Of a stretch of DNA of 64,000 bases, positions 19,613-28,761 are shown piece by piece. The translations under genes were made by a program, and so were the position numbers. The notes beneath the pieces are model-generated. The model did not search any database, had not been told where the DNA came from, and worked only from the letters and a program-made list of their open reading frames with translations. The stretch is from NCBI RefSeq assembly GCF_900205865.1, contig NZ_LT906662.1, positions 2,369,411-2,433,410 on the forward strand, in the 5' to 3' direction. This DNA is from Thermoanaerobacterium sp. RBIITD (lineage in GTDB: Bacteria; Bacillota; Thermoanaerobacteria; Thermoanaerobacterales; Thermoanaerobacteraceae). Position 1 is the stretch's first letter. The number at the start of each line of letters is the position of its first letter.

Positions 19613-22600
19613 ATGAAGAATAATGTAAGTAGGTTTGTATCTATTATTATAGTTTTCACAATGATTTTTGGAACATCATTGTTTTTTCCACACATAAGAG
19701 CATTTGCTGATGACACTAATATAAATCTGGTTTCTAATGGGGACTTTGAGACAGGCACAATTGATGGCTGGATTAAACAAGGTAATCCTACATTAGCAGT
19801 AACGACTGAGCAAGCAATTGGGCGATACAGTATGAAAGTTACGGGTAGAACACAGACATATGAAGGACCTGCATATAGCTTTTTAGGAAAAATGCAGAAA
19901 GGTGAATCATATAATGTATCGCTTAAAGTTAGACTTGTTTCTGGACAAAATTCATCTAATCCTTTGATTACTGTGACTATGTTTAGAGAAGATGACAATG
20001 GCCAGCATTATGATTCAATAGTTTACCAGAAACAAGTTTCTGAAAATTCATGGACTACTGTAAACGGGACTTATACATTGGATTATACTGGAACATTAAA
20101 AACATTATATATGTACGTGGAATCACCCGATCCAACGCTGGAATACTATATTGATGATGTGGTAGTTACTCCTCAAAATGCACCTGAAATAGGCAATGTT
20201 ATAAGCAATGGAACATTTGAAAATGGAGATACAACTGGATGGACTGGAACTGGCACTTCTGTTGTTAAAGCTGTCTATCAGGAATTTCATAGTGGAAGTT
20301 ACAGTATGTTGACAACAGGAAGGTCTGCCGGGTGGAATGGTCCAAGTTATGATTTGACTGGTAAGATAGTTGCAGGTCAACAATATAGCGTGGGTTTTTG
20401 GGTCAAATACAATGATGGGAATGATACTGAACAGTTTAAAGCTACAGTTAGAGCGACGTCATCGACAGGAACTTCTTATATACAAGTTAACAATTTAGCT
20501 AATGTCAATAAAGGGGAATGGACAGAAATAAAAGGTAGTTTCACTTTACCAGATGCAGATTATAGTGCCATAAGTATCTATGTTGAGTCACCCAATCCAA
20601 CATTGGAGTTTTATATTGATGACTTCTCTGTAATAGGTGAAATTGCAAATAATCAAATTACTATTCAAAATGACATTCCGGATTTGTCTTCAGTATTTAA
20701 AGATTATTTTCCAATCGGTGTTGCGGTTGACCCAAGCAGATTAGGTGATACTGATCCACATGCTCAATTGACAGCTAAACATTTTAATATGCTTGTCGCA
20801 GAAAATGCTATGAAACCAGAAAGCTTGCAGCCTACAGAAGGAAACTTTACTTTTGATAATGCTGATAAGATTGTTGATTATGCAATAGCACACAATATGA
20901 AGATGAGAGGGCATACTTTGCTTTGGCATAATCAGGTTCCAGATTGGTTTTTCCAGGACCCGTCTGATCCGTCTAAGCCTGCTTCAAGGGATTTACTGCT
21001 TCAAAGATTAAAAACACACATAACAACTGTATTAGGCCATTTTAAAACAAAATACGTTTCTCAAAATCCAATTATTGGCTGGGATGTTGTAAATGAGGTT
21101 CTTGATGATAATGGCAATTTAAGGAATTCTAAGTGGTTGCAGATAATAGGGCCTGATTATATTGAAAAAGCTTTTAAATATGCACATGATGCAGATCCAT
21201 CTATGAAATTATTTATTAATGATTATAACATTGAAAATAATGGTGTTAAAACTCAAGCTATGTATGACTTAGTGAAAAAATTAAAAAGTGAAGGCGTGCC
21301 GATAGACGGAATAGGCATGCAGATGCACATAAATATAAATTCTAATATAGACAATATAAAAGCTTCTATAGAGAAACTTGCTTCATTAGGTGTGAAAATA
21401 CAGGTAACTGAATTAGATATGAATATGAATGGCAATGTATCAAATGAAGCATTGCTTAAGCAAGCTAGATTGTACAAACAATTGTTTGACTTGTTTAAAG
21501 CAGAGAAACAGTATATAACTGCCGTAGTTTTTTGGGGAGTTTCAGATGATGTAACTTGGCTTAGTAAGCCAAATGCTCCGCTGCTTTTTGATTCAAAATT
21601 ACAAGCTAAACCAGCATATTGGGCAATTGTAGATCCTAGTAAAGCTACTCCAAATATTCAATCTTCAAAAGCTTTAAAAGGCTCACCAGCAATCGGTGTG
21701 AATATCGATAAATCTTGGAAATTAGTTAAACCTTTATATGCAAATACTTATGTAAAAGGTATTGATGGAGCAACGGCTAGTGTAAAAACAACGTGGGATT
21801 CTAAAAATCTTTATTTGTTGGCACAAGTAACAGATAATACACCAGCTGCCAATGATAGCATTGAAATCTTTATTGACAAAAATGACAATAAATCAATAAA
21901 TTATCAGACAGATGATAAACATTTTATAATTAATAGGGATGGTACAGGGAGTTCTTATATTACGAAATATGTGACTTCTGACGCTAATGGTTATATTGTA
22001 CAGGCTGCAATTCCGTTTGCAGACATAAATCCATCTCTTGGCAAAAGTGTAGGATTTGATATTAGGATTAATGATGATAAAGGTACTGAGAATATTGATT
22101 CTATAGCAGTGTGGAATGATTATAGCAACAGTCAAGATACAAATACTTCATATTATGGAGATCTAATACTTTCAAAATCTGCTCAAATAGCTGATACGAT
22201 TTATGGAACGCCAAATATAGATGGCAAAATAGATGATATCTGGAATAAGGCTGATGCGGTTACTACCAATACATGGGTTTTAGGTACGTCAGGAGCAACG
22301 GCTACTGTTAAGGCCATGTGGGATGATAAATATCTATATGTATTAGCAGATGTAAAAGATAGTAATTTGAATAAGTCTAGTGTAAATCCTTACGAGCAAG
22401 ATTCTGTTGAAGTTTTTCTTGACCAAAATAATGATAAGACTTCGTTCTATGAAAGCGACGATGGTCAATATAGAGTTAATTATGATAATGAACAAAGCTT
22501 TGGTGGAAGTACTAATTCCACTGGATTTAAATCGGCAACAAGCATTACACAGAATGGTTACATTGTTGAAGAAGCTATTCCTTTTACTGTTATTGTTCCA

Positions 22601-23935
22601 TCAGATGGAGCTATAATCGGATTTGATGCGCAAGTGAATGATGCAAATGATAATGGACAAAGAACAGGAATAGCTACATGGTGCGATCCCAGCGGCAATT
22701 CATGGCAAGATACTTCAGGATTTGGTAATTTGCTACTTACAGGTAAGCCATCAAATGGTAGTACAGGAACTACAAGCAATACAGGAACTATAAGTACTAC
22801 AAGCGGTAACAGCAGCAATACAAACAATGCAATTGGAACAGTCAATAAAAATGGAAATGTCATTACATTGACTCTTGATGTACAAAAAGCGAAAGACCTT
22901 ATAAACAATACAAAAGACAAGAAAGTAGTGTTCGACCTTACAACACTTGGAACAAGCCAACAAAAAGTTGTTGAAATTCCAAAAGATATTTTGACTGCTA
23001 GTGCTACTAGTGACAAAGACATCGTAATAAAATCTGACAACGCATCGATAGTATTGTCGAAAGATACTTTGGATCAAAGTCAGATAGCGAGTGGAGTCAA
23101 TGTATCCATCAAAGACAATGGAAAGCCGAATGTATCAAATTACGTACCGTTTTCTAATGCGTTAGACATCAGCATTAAATCAGACAGTGGAAATGTAGTA
23201 TTAATAAAACCAGTAGAAGTAACATTAAACATATCAAAAGCTAACGATACAAGAAAAGTTGCAGTGTACTACTACAATCCAACAACAAATCAATGGGAGT
23301 ACGTTGGAGGAAAAGTAGATAAAGAAACTAATACAATAACATTCAACGCAACCCACTTCTCACAGTATGCTGTATTAGAATACGAAAAGACATTTGATGA
23401 CATAAAAAATAGCTGGGCAAAAGACAACATAGAAGTATTAACATCAAGGCACATAGTAGAAGGAATGACTGATACCCAATATGCACCGAATAAAACAGTC
23501 ACAAGAGCAGAATTTGCATCAATGATATTGAGGCTATTAAACATAAAAGAAGAGCCATACAGTGGAGAATTTAGCGATGTAAAGAGTGGAGATTGGTATG
23601 CAAATGCAATAGAAGCAGCGTATAACGCAGGAATAATAGAAGGTGACGGAAAAAACATGAGGCCCAATGACAGCATAACACGAGAAGAGATGACAGCCAT
23701 AGCCATGAGAGCATACGATATGCTTACATCCTATAAAGAAGAGAATATAGGAAATACGACATTTAACGATGATAAGGATATAAGCGATTGGGCAAAGAAT
23801 GTAGTAGCAAATGCAGCAAAACTAGGAATAGTAAATGGAGAGCCAAATAACGTGTTTGCACCTAAAGGAATAGCTACAAGAGCAGAAGCAGCAGCTATAG
23901 TATACGGCTTATTAGAGAAATCAAATAATCTGTAA
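19613..23935 (+). CDS. xynA: Cell-surface multidomain endo-1,4-beta-xylanase XynA (CBM22-CBM22-GH10-CBM9-CBM9-SLH3)
   Basis: A 1440-residue exported enzyme that cuts xylan backbones at the cell surface. Signal peptide about 1-32; two CBM22 xylan-binding modules at about 37-185 and 195-342; GH10 catalytic domain at about 355-675 with acid/base E495 (WDVVNEV) and nucleophile E600 (VTELDMN); two CBM9 modules at about 690-855 and 862-1043. A Ser/Thr/Gly/Asn linker at about 1046-1075 and an unassigned beta-rich domain at about 1075-1255 follow. Three SLH repeats (about 1261-1310, 1320-1372, 1383-1435) bind secondary cell-wall polymers. The ATG at 19613 has no good Shine-Dalgarno, yet an in-frame stop at 19592-19594 excludes a longer protein. 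It supplies oligomers to the adjacent importers. Confidence 0.95.
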   Translation: MKNNVSRFVSIIIVFTMIFGTSLFFPHIRAFADDTNINLVSNGDFETGTIDGWIKQGNPTLAVTTEQAIGRYSMKVTGRTQTYEGPAYSFLGKMQKGESYNVSLKVRLVSGQNSSNPLITVTMFREDDNGQHYDSIVYQKQVSENSWTTVNGTYTLDYTGTLKTLYMYVESPDPTLEYYIDDVVVTPQNAPEIGNVISNGTFENGDTTGWTGTGTSVVKAVYQEFHSGSYSMLTTGRSAGWNGPSYDLTGKIVAGQQYSVGFWVKYNDGNDTEQFKATVRATSSTGTSYIQVNNLANVNKGEWTEIKGSFTLPDADYSAISIYVESPNPTLEFYIDDFSVIGEIANNQITIQNDIPDLSSVFKDYFPIGVAVDPSRLGDTDPHAQLTAKHFNMLVAENAMKPESLQPTEGNFTFDNADKIVDYAIAHNMKMRGHTLLWHNQVPDWFFQDPSDPSKPASRDLLLQRLKTHITTVLGHFKTKYVSQNPIIGWDVVNEVLDDNGNLRNSKWLQIIGPDYIEKAFKYAHDADPSMKLFINDYNIENNGVKTQAMYDLVKKLKSEGVPIDGIGMQMHININSNIDNIKASIEKLASLGVKIQVTELDMNMNGNVSNEALLKQARLYKQLFDLFKAEKQYITAVVFWGVSDDVTWLSKPNAPLLFDSKLQAKPAYWAIVDPSKATPNIQSSKALKGSPAIGVNIDKSWKLVKPLYANTYVKGIDGATASVKTTWDSKNLYLLAQVTDNTPAANDSIEIFIDKNDNKSINYQTDDKHFIINRDGTGSSYITKYVTSDANGYIVQAAIPFADINPSLGKSVGFDIRINDDKGTENIDSIAVWNDYSNSQDTNTSYYGDLILSKSAQIADTIYGTPNIDGKIDDIWNKADAVTTNTWVLGTSGATATVKAMWDDKYLYVLADVKDSNLNKSSVNPYEQDSVEVFLDQNNDKTSFYESDDGQYRVNYDNEQSFGGSTNSTGFKSATSITQNGYIVEEAIPFTVIVPSDGAIIGFDAQVNDANDNGQRTGIATWCDPSGNSWQDTSGFGNLLLTGKPSNGSTGTTSNTGTISTTSGNSSNTNNAIGTVNKNGNVITLTLDVQKAKDLINNTKDKKVVFDLTTLGTSQQKVVEIPKDILTASATSDKDIVIKSDNASIVLSKDTLDQSQIASGVNVSIKDNGKPNVSNYVPFSNALDISIKSDSGNVVLIKPVEVTLNISKANDTRKVAVYYYNPTTNQWEYVGGKVDKETNTITFNATHFSQYAVLEYEKTFDDIKNSWAKDNIEVLTSRHIVEGMTDTQYAPNKTVTRAEFASMILRLLNIKEEPYSGEFSDVKSGDWYANAIEAAYNAGIIEGDGKNMRPNDSITREEMTAIAMRAYDMLTSYKEENIGNTTFNDDKDISDWAKNVVANAAKLGIVNGEPNNVFAPKGIATRAEAAAIVYGLLEKSNNL

Positions 23936-23937
23936 AT

Positions 23938-23972
23938 AAAGAGGCAGAGGGAATTCACTCCTTCTGCCTTTT
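23938..23972. terminator. Bidirectional terminator between xynA and the cytoplasmic GH10 gene
   Basis: Ten-base-pair stem AGGCAGAGGG / CCTTCTGCCT (one G-U pair) with an 8-nt loop. It is extended by A-T pairs and followed by TTTT on the right and by an A-run on the left, so it can serve both convergent genes. Confidence 0.8.
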
Positions 23973-23979
23973 AAATATT

Positions 23980-25218
23980 TTACACTGTGATTTCTATTAA
24001 TGTGCTGTTTTTATCGAGGTTAAAGTGTAATTTTATATTATCAATAGCTAACTCGTATTCGCCTAAGAAGCCTGTAAATTCAAACTCGCCGGTATTGTTT
24101 GTAACGAGACGCGTAGGATGAGTCCACCACTCTTTTTTGATAAGTTTTTTTAGTTCATAGTATGAAGGTTTACATGAATTGTCACGGCGTAAAAGACCTG
24201 CAGGTGCTCCAAGCCATGCATTTTCATCGCAGAAATTCCACCATGTGATTGATTCTACCATTGGATGTGAAAAGAGAGTTTTGTAATGTTTTATAACTTC
24301 CATTGCTTGTCGCTCTTCATCATCAGGTGTTGACGGCCATTCTTTTATCTGGTAGTCATTTAGGTCTTCTATTTCAGGTGGCATCAAATGCCCTGATAAT
24401 AATGTGTTTTCTGTAAAATGCAAAGGTATATTGAAATGTGAAAATCTTTCAAGTACTTCTAAAGTCTTTTCGACGCCCCAATATCCTTGATGCATGTGCG
24501 ATTGAATTCCTATGGCATCAATAGGGATTCCAGCTTCAAGGCATCCTTCTATGAGTATTTCGTATGAAATTGATGTATTAAAGTCATTTATAAGGAGAAC
24601 TGCTTCAGGATTAGCCTTTTTTGCTTCATTAAAAACTTCTTTTACGAGGTGAATGCGCCCTAATTCTTTGCATATCCTAGTTATTCCATTGTCATACTTA
24701 TCAAAAATAGGCATGATGACGACTTCATTGATTACATCCCATATATCCACTAATCCTTTAAAACCGCTTACTTCACGTTTTATGCGATTTAGCTGTGCTT
24801 TCAAAATTTCTTCATTGCTCATATCTAAAAGCCAAGGCGCGGTTACGGTATGCCAGCAAAGCGGATGTCCTTTAATAAGCAAACCTCTAGAAACAAGCCA
24901 TTCAGAAGCTTTTTTAAGTCTTTCTGTATCTGGTTTGCCTTTTTTAGGTTCAAATCTCCCCCAATAAAATGGAAGTGTAGCATAATTAAAAAGTTCAAAA
25001 AATTTTTCAAAACGTTCTTCGGCTTTTATTCTTTCTTTTTCTTCTAGTTCTCCGTTGGCTAACGGCACAGAATCAAATTCTGCACAACCAAATAAAAATT
25101 TATGTTTTGTCTGTGATACTGTAACTTCTTTGTTTTTAATTGGAAAGCCATCTTTAGTCATTAATCTAATTGCTTTTGTACCTTTTCGATGTCTTAATTC
25201 ATTACTGCTAACATTCAT
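23980..25218 (-). CDS. Cytoplasmic GH10 endo-xylanase
   Basis: 412 residues with no signal peptide, so it acts inside the cell on imported xylo-oligosaccharides, including substituted ones. GH10 hallmarks: KGHPLCWHT, acid/base E165 in IWDVINEV, IGIQSHMHQG, nucleophile E270 in HFTENTL, and WWNFCDENAW. The nucleophile motif TEN differs from the usual TELD. Residues 1-40 and about 350-412 extend beyond the catalytic barrel: the C-terminal part (TNNTGEFEFTGFLGEYEL) reads as a small beta domain of a sort seen in bacterial intracellular GH10 proteins. SD GGGGG lies just upstream of the ATG at 25218. It is convergent with xynA and divergent from the second importer operon. Confidence 0.9.
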   Translation of the reverse strand: MNVSSNELRHRKGTKAIRLMTKDGFPIKNKEVTVSQTKHKFLFGCAEFDSVPLANGELEEKERIKAEERFEKFFELFNYATLPFYWGRFEPKKGKPDTERLKKASEWLVSRGLLIKGHPLCWHTVTAPWLLDMSNEEILKAQLNRIKREVSGFKGLVDIWDVINEVVIMPIFDKYDNGITRICKELGRIHLVKEVFNEAKKANPEAVLLINDFNTSISYEILIEGCLEAGIPIDAIGIQSHMHQGYWGVEKTLEVLERFSHFNIPLHFTENTLLSGHLMPPEIEDLNDYQIKEWPSTPDDEERQAMEVIKHYKTLFSHPMVESITWWNFCDENAWLGAPAGLLRRDNSCKPSYYELKKLIKKEWWTHPTRLVTNNTGEFEFTGFLGEYELAIDNIKLHFNLDKNSTLIEITV

Positions 25219-25507
25219 TCATCAATCCCCCTAGACTTAATATTTAAATATCTATAAGTACAATTTACTATCATATTAAAACGATGTCAACTATTAACAT
25301 CAATTATTGTAATTATTATTTGAATAGTCTAGTTAATTGAATTAAGCAGTATTATTTAAATTGAACAAATTTATTAGAGTTTATATGTTTAAAATAGGTA
25401 AAGATATTCAAGATTGTAGTAAAAAATTTATATTCATAATGATGGTATAGTATTTTATCATATAAATGTAAACAATTTTAAAATTATTTGAGAAAGGATG
25501 TGTAGTA

Positions 25508-26827
25508 ATGAAAAGATTCAAAAAAGTGATGCTGATTGTGCTATCTTTATTGTTGGTACTCAGTGTATCAGCATGTGGTTCTAATGGTTCAAACAGCTCA
25601 AATGCTTCAAATTCATCGAAGTCTTCAAATTCATCAGGAAAGATAACGCTTACCTATTGGAATATCTTCACTGGTGAACCTGCAAAGACAAAAGTCAAGG
25701 AGATTATTGATCAGTGGAATAAAGAAAATCCAAATGTGCAGATTGTTGAAAGCGTTACTGAAAACGATGCTTACAAGACAAAGATTAAGACTGCAATTGC
25801 TGCAAATGAAGCACCTGATATATTTCAGACATGGGCCGGAGGATTTTCACAGCCATTCGTTGAAGCTGGTAAAGTTCTTCAATTAGACAGCTACTTAAAT
25901 GACGGTACAAAAGACCAGATGCTGCCAGGCGCACTAGATAATGTTACGTATAATGGGAAAATATATGGCATTACTTATGATCAGCAGGCAAGTGTACTAT
26001 ACGTAAATAAAGAACTTTTTGATAAATATAATGTTAAGATACCTACAACATTTAGTGAATTAATTGATGCAATAAAAACTTTCAAATCAAAGGGAATAAC
26101 TCCATTTGCACTTGGTGAAAAAGACGAATGGCCGGGCATGTGGTATTACGACATGATAGCACTTCGTGAAGGCGGTGTGCAGCTTACTAGAGATGCATTA
26201 AATGGCAAAACATCATTTGACAATCAAGCCTTTGTAGACGCTGCAAAGAGACTTCAAGAGATGGTTGATGCAGGTGCATTTGATGCTGGATTTATGGGGC
26301 TTACGAGGGATGAAGCAACAGCAGAATTCAACCAAGGAAAAGCTGCTATGTACTTTGGAGGAAATTTCGACGCTGCAGCATTTGACTCAGATCCATCGTC
26401 ACTTGTAAAAGGAAAAATAGAAGCTGTCAGATTCCCAAATATAGAAGGTGGTAAAGGTGATCCAACAGAGTACATTGGCGGTGGTGCAGGTGCATTAATG
26501 GTTAGTGCAAATTCAAAGCACAAAGATGAAGCTGTTAAGGCTGCGAAATATCTTGCAAAGCATTTGTCTGATATGGAGTATCTGATTGGTGCTGGATTAC
26601 CTATGTTTAAATACGATAATGTAGATCAATCACAAGTTTCACAGCTTCAAATACAAATAATGAACAATATAGTTGCAAATGCGAAAGGTAATGTTCCTGC
26701 ATGGGATCTGTATTTAATGGGTGATGATGCTCAGACACATAAGGATTTAGTTGCTCAATTGTTTGCAAAACAAATTACACCACAAGATTATGCAAAACAA
26801 ATGCAACAGAAGATAAATGGTAAGTAA
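25508..26827 (+). CDS. CUT1 ABC transporter sugar-binding lipoprotein (second system)
   Basis: 439 residues. Signal peptide with acylated cysteine at residue 23 (LSVSAC), then a Ser/Asn-rich linker at about 26-46. The rest is a typical COG1653 family-1 extracellular binding protein (ITLTYWNIFTGE near the start, ANEAPDIFQTWAGGF, GKAAMYFGG). It is shorter than and clearly different from the 15798 binding protein, so its ligand is probably different, most likely short xylo-oligosaccharides or side-chain-bearing ones given the GH3 gene downstream. SD GAGAAAGGATG. A perfect 16-bp hairpin follows the stop, as in the first importer operon. Confidence 0.9.
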   Translation: MKRFKKVMLIVLSLLLVLSVSACGSNGSNSSNASNSSKSSNSSGKITLTYWNIFTGEPAKTKVKEIIDQWNKENPNVQIVESVTENDAYKTKIKTAIAANEAPDIFQTWAGGFSQPFVEAGKVLQLDSYLNDGTKDQMLPGALDNVTYNGKIYGITYDQQASVLYVNKELFDKYNVKIPTTFSELIDAIKTFKSKGITPFALGEKDEWPGMWYYDMIALREGGVQLTRDALNGKTSFDNQAFVDAAKRLQEMVDAGAFDAGFMGLTRDEATAEFNQGKAAMYFGGNFDAAAFDSDPSSLVKGKIEAVRFPNIEGGKGDPTEYIGGGAGALMVSANSKHKDEAVKAAKYLAKHLSDMEYLIGAGLPMFKYDNVDQSQVSQLQIQIMNNIVANAKGNVPAWDLYLMGDDAQTHKDLVAQLFAKQITPQDYAKQMQQKINGK

Positions 26828-26843
26828 GTAATATTATTTGATA

Positions 26844-26880
26844 AATTTCCTGCTAATTATTTGATAATTAGCAGGAAATT
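26844..26880 (+). terminator. Hairpin between second binding-protein and permease genes
   Basis: Perfect 16-bp stem AATTTCCTGCTAATTA / TAATTAGCAGGAAATT with a 5-nt loop, 16 nt after the stop codon. The tail is only ATTTAAC, so partial termination or mRNA protection is more likely than full termination. Confidence 0.75.
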
Positions 26881-26955
26881 ATTTAACAGCGCGCAAAAAT
26901 AACTACTATTGATAGTGTATATGTGTTTCCACTATTTCTGTTAGGAGGTTTTTCT

Positions 26956-27840
26956 ATGGAAAAAATTTTGAGCGATAAGAAAGCGATATTTCTCTTCGTA
27001 TTTCCTGCATTTTTAGTTTTTTTGGTTATTGTATTGCTTCCGATATTTTTTTCTTTTTATTACAGTTTATTAAAGTGGGACGGTTTTGGCAAAGGAGTTT
27101 TTATTGGACTGCAGAACTATAAAAATTTATTTATTAATAACACAGATGGGTTTATTATTTCTGTCAAAAATTCGTTTATATTGGCAGTTCTTTCTGTGTT
27201 TATTCAACTCCCTATTTCTCTTTTACTTGCTTTAATACTGTCCAGAGGGATTAAAGGTGAGAAATTTTACAGAACTGTGTATTTTATACCTGTTATTCTG
27301 TCGACAGTTGTTATAGGTCAGCTTTGGATGAAGATATACAACCCAAATTATGGACTATTAAATTTCATACTGACTAAGATTGGCTTACAATCTCTTACAA
27401 ATCAATGGCTTGGAAATGCTAAGACAGCACTTGGCGCGGTATTTGTTCCGATTTTGTGGCAGTACATTGGCTATCACATGTTGTTGATGTATGCGTCTGC
27501 AAAGTCAATACCTACGGACATATACGAAGCTGCTAAAATCGATGGTGCTACTGAATCTCAGATTGCATTCAGGATAACAATACCTCTTATGAAACCTATA
27601 TTGAAAGTTTGTGTCATATTTGCCGTCATCGGTTCTTTTAAGGCATTTGATTTAATCTATGTTTTGACTAATGGCGGACCATTACATGCCAGCGAAGTAC
27701 CGTCAACATTGATGTACAACATGATATTCTTTAGATATCAATATGGTTATGGTAGTGCAATGGCTATATTTATCATTTTAGAATCTTTAATTGGAACAGT
27801 CATTATCCAAAAATTATTCGGAAAAGATGTAGCATATTAA
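26956..27840 (+). CDS. CUT1 ABC transporter permease (MalF-type, second system)
   Basis: 294 residues from the ATG at 26956, which follows TTAGGAGGTTTTTCT; the frame is open to 26923 but the upstream part lacks a ribosome site. Six transmembrane helices are apparent, beginning with IFLFVFPAFLVFLVIVLLPI. The EAA motif is EAAKIDGATESQIAFRITIP. It forms the membrane pore with the permease encoded immediately downstream, fed by the 25508 lipoprotein. No ATPase gene is present in the operon. Confidence 0.9.
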   Translation: MEKILSDKKAIFLFVFPAFLVFLVIVLLPIFFSFYYSLLKWDGFGKGVFIGLQNYKNLFINNTDGFIISVKNSFILAVLSVFIQLPISLLLALILSRGIKGEKFYRTVYFIPVILSTVVIGQLWMKIYNPNYGLLNFILTKIGLQSLTNQWLGNAKTALGAVFVPILWQYIGYHMLLMYASAKSIPTDIYEAAKIDGATESQIAFRITIPLMKPILKVCVIFAVIGSFKAFDLIYVLTNGGPLHASEVPSTLMYNMIFFRYQYGYGSAMAIFIILESLIGTVIIQKLFGKDVAY

Positions 27841-27854
27841 AGGTGGTGTGGAAA

Positions 27855-28715
27855 TTGGAAAATATAGCAAATAAGAATAATAAAAGAGGTATGAAAAAAA
27901 TTGGACTTTATTTGTTGGAGGCTATGCTTGTTATTTGGGCAATAATACAGCTATATCCTTTATTTTGGCTATTTTTATTTTCTGTAAAAAATAATACTGA
28001 GATTTTCGGCGGAAATATTCTTGGATTTCCTCGTATTTGGCAGTGGTCAAACTATGCTGTTGCTTTATCTAGCGGTAATGTAGGTAGGTACTTTATAAAT
28101 AGTACAATAGTCACTGTTTTAACTATTGTCATATCCAGCATTTTGGTGGCAACAAGCGCATATGCGATTGTAAGGATGAAATGGAAGTACAGCAAACTTG
28201 TCCTTACGATATTTTTGACCGGAATGATGGTGCCGATACATGCTACGCTGCTTCCGTTATTTATAATTTTGAAGAATTTGAACTTGCTTAATACGTACGC
28301 ATCGCTGGTAATACCATATGTTGCTTTTGCTATACCTATGGGAATATTTATATTGACAGGTTTTCTGTATACTATACCGAGGGAGTTAGAAGAATCAGCA
28401 TTTCTAGATGGATGTAGCATATACAAGTCGTTTTATTACATTATATTGCCGCTTATAAGACCGGCATTAGCGACTATAGCGATTTTTACGTATTTGTCGA
28501 CGTGGAATGAGCTTATGTTTGCGAATACTTTTATAAATAATGATGCTATAAAAACATTGACAGTTGGTATCATGTCATTGTCAGGGCAATATCAAACAGA
28601 TTGGGGACCAATTGGTGCTGGACTCGTCATAGCTACGATTCCTACTATTTTAATTTATGTTCTGCTTAGCGAACAAGTGCAAAAGAGCCTTGTAGTAGGA
28701 GCGGTAAAGGGGTAA
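27855..28715 (+). CDS. CUT1 ABC transporter permease (MalG-type, second system)
   Basis: 286 residues if it starts at the TTG at 27855, which is spaced 8 bases from AAAGGTGG; a GTG at 27843 inside that ribosome site would add four residues. It has about six helices. The EAA motif is ESAFLDGCSIYKSFYYIILP. It starts 14 bp after the preceding permease stop, and the GH3 gene follows after 46 bp with no terminator, so importer and glycosidase are probably on one message. Confidence 0.88.
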   Translation: MENIANKNNKRGMKKIGLYLLEAMLVIWAIIQLYPLFWLFLFSVKNNTEIFGGNILGFPRIWQWSNYAVALSSGNVGRYFINSTIVTVLTIVISSILVATSAYAIVRMKWKYSKLVLTIFLTGMMVPIHATLLPLFIILKNLNLLNTYASLVIPYVAFAIPMGIFILTGFLYTIPRELEESAFLDGCSIYKSFYYIILPLIRPALATIAIFTYLSTWNELMFANTFINNDAIKTLTVGIMSLSGQYQTDWGPIGAGLVIATIPTILIYVLLSEQVQKSLVVGAVKG

Positions 28716-28761
28716 AATAATAAAAGGTAATTTAATACTTTAAAAATAGGGGGTGTTTATT

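Noticed and set aside
22558-23040. Reverse-strand open frame of 160 codons
   Set aside because: Shadow of the CBM9/linker part of xynA; valine-leucine runs come from the repetitive linker codons.
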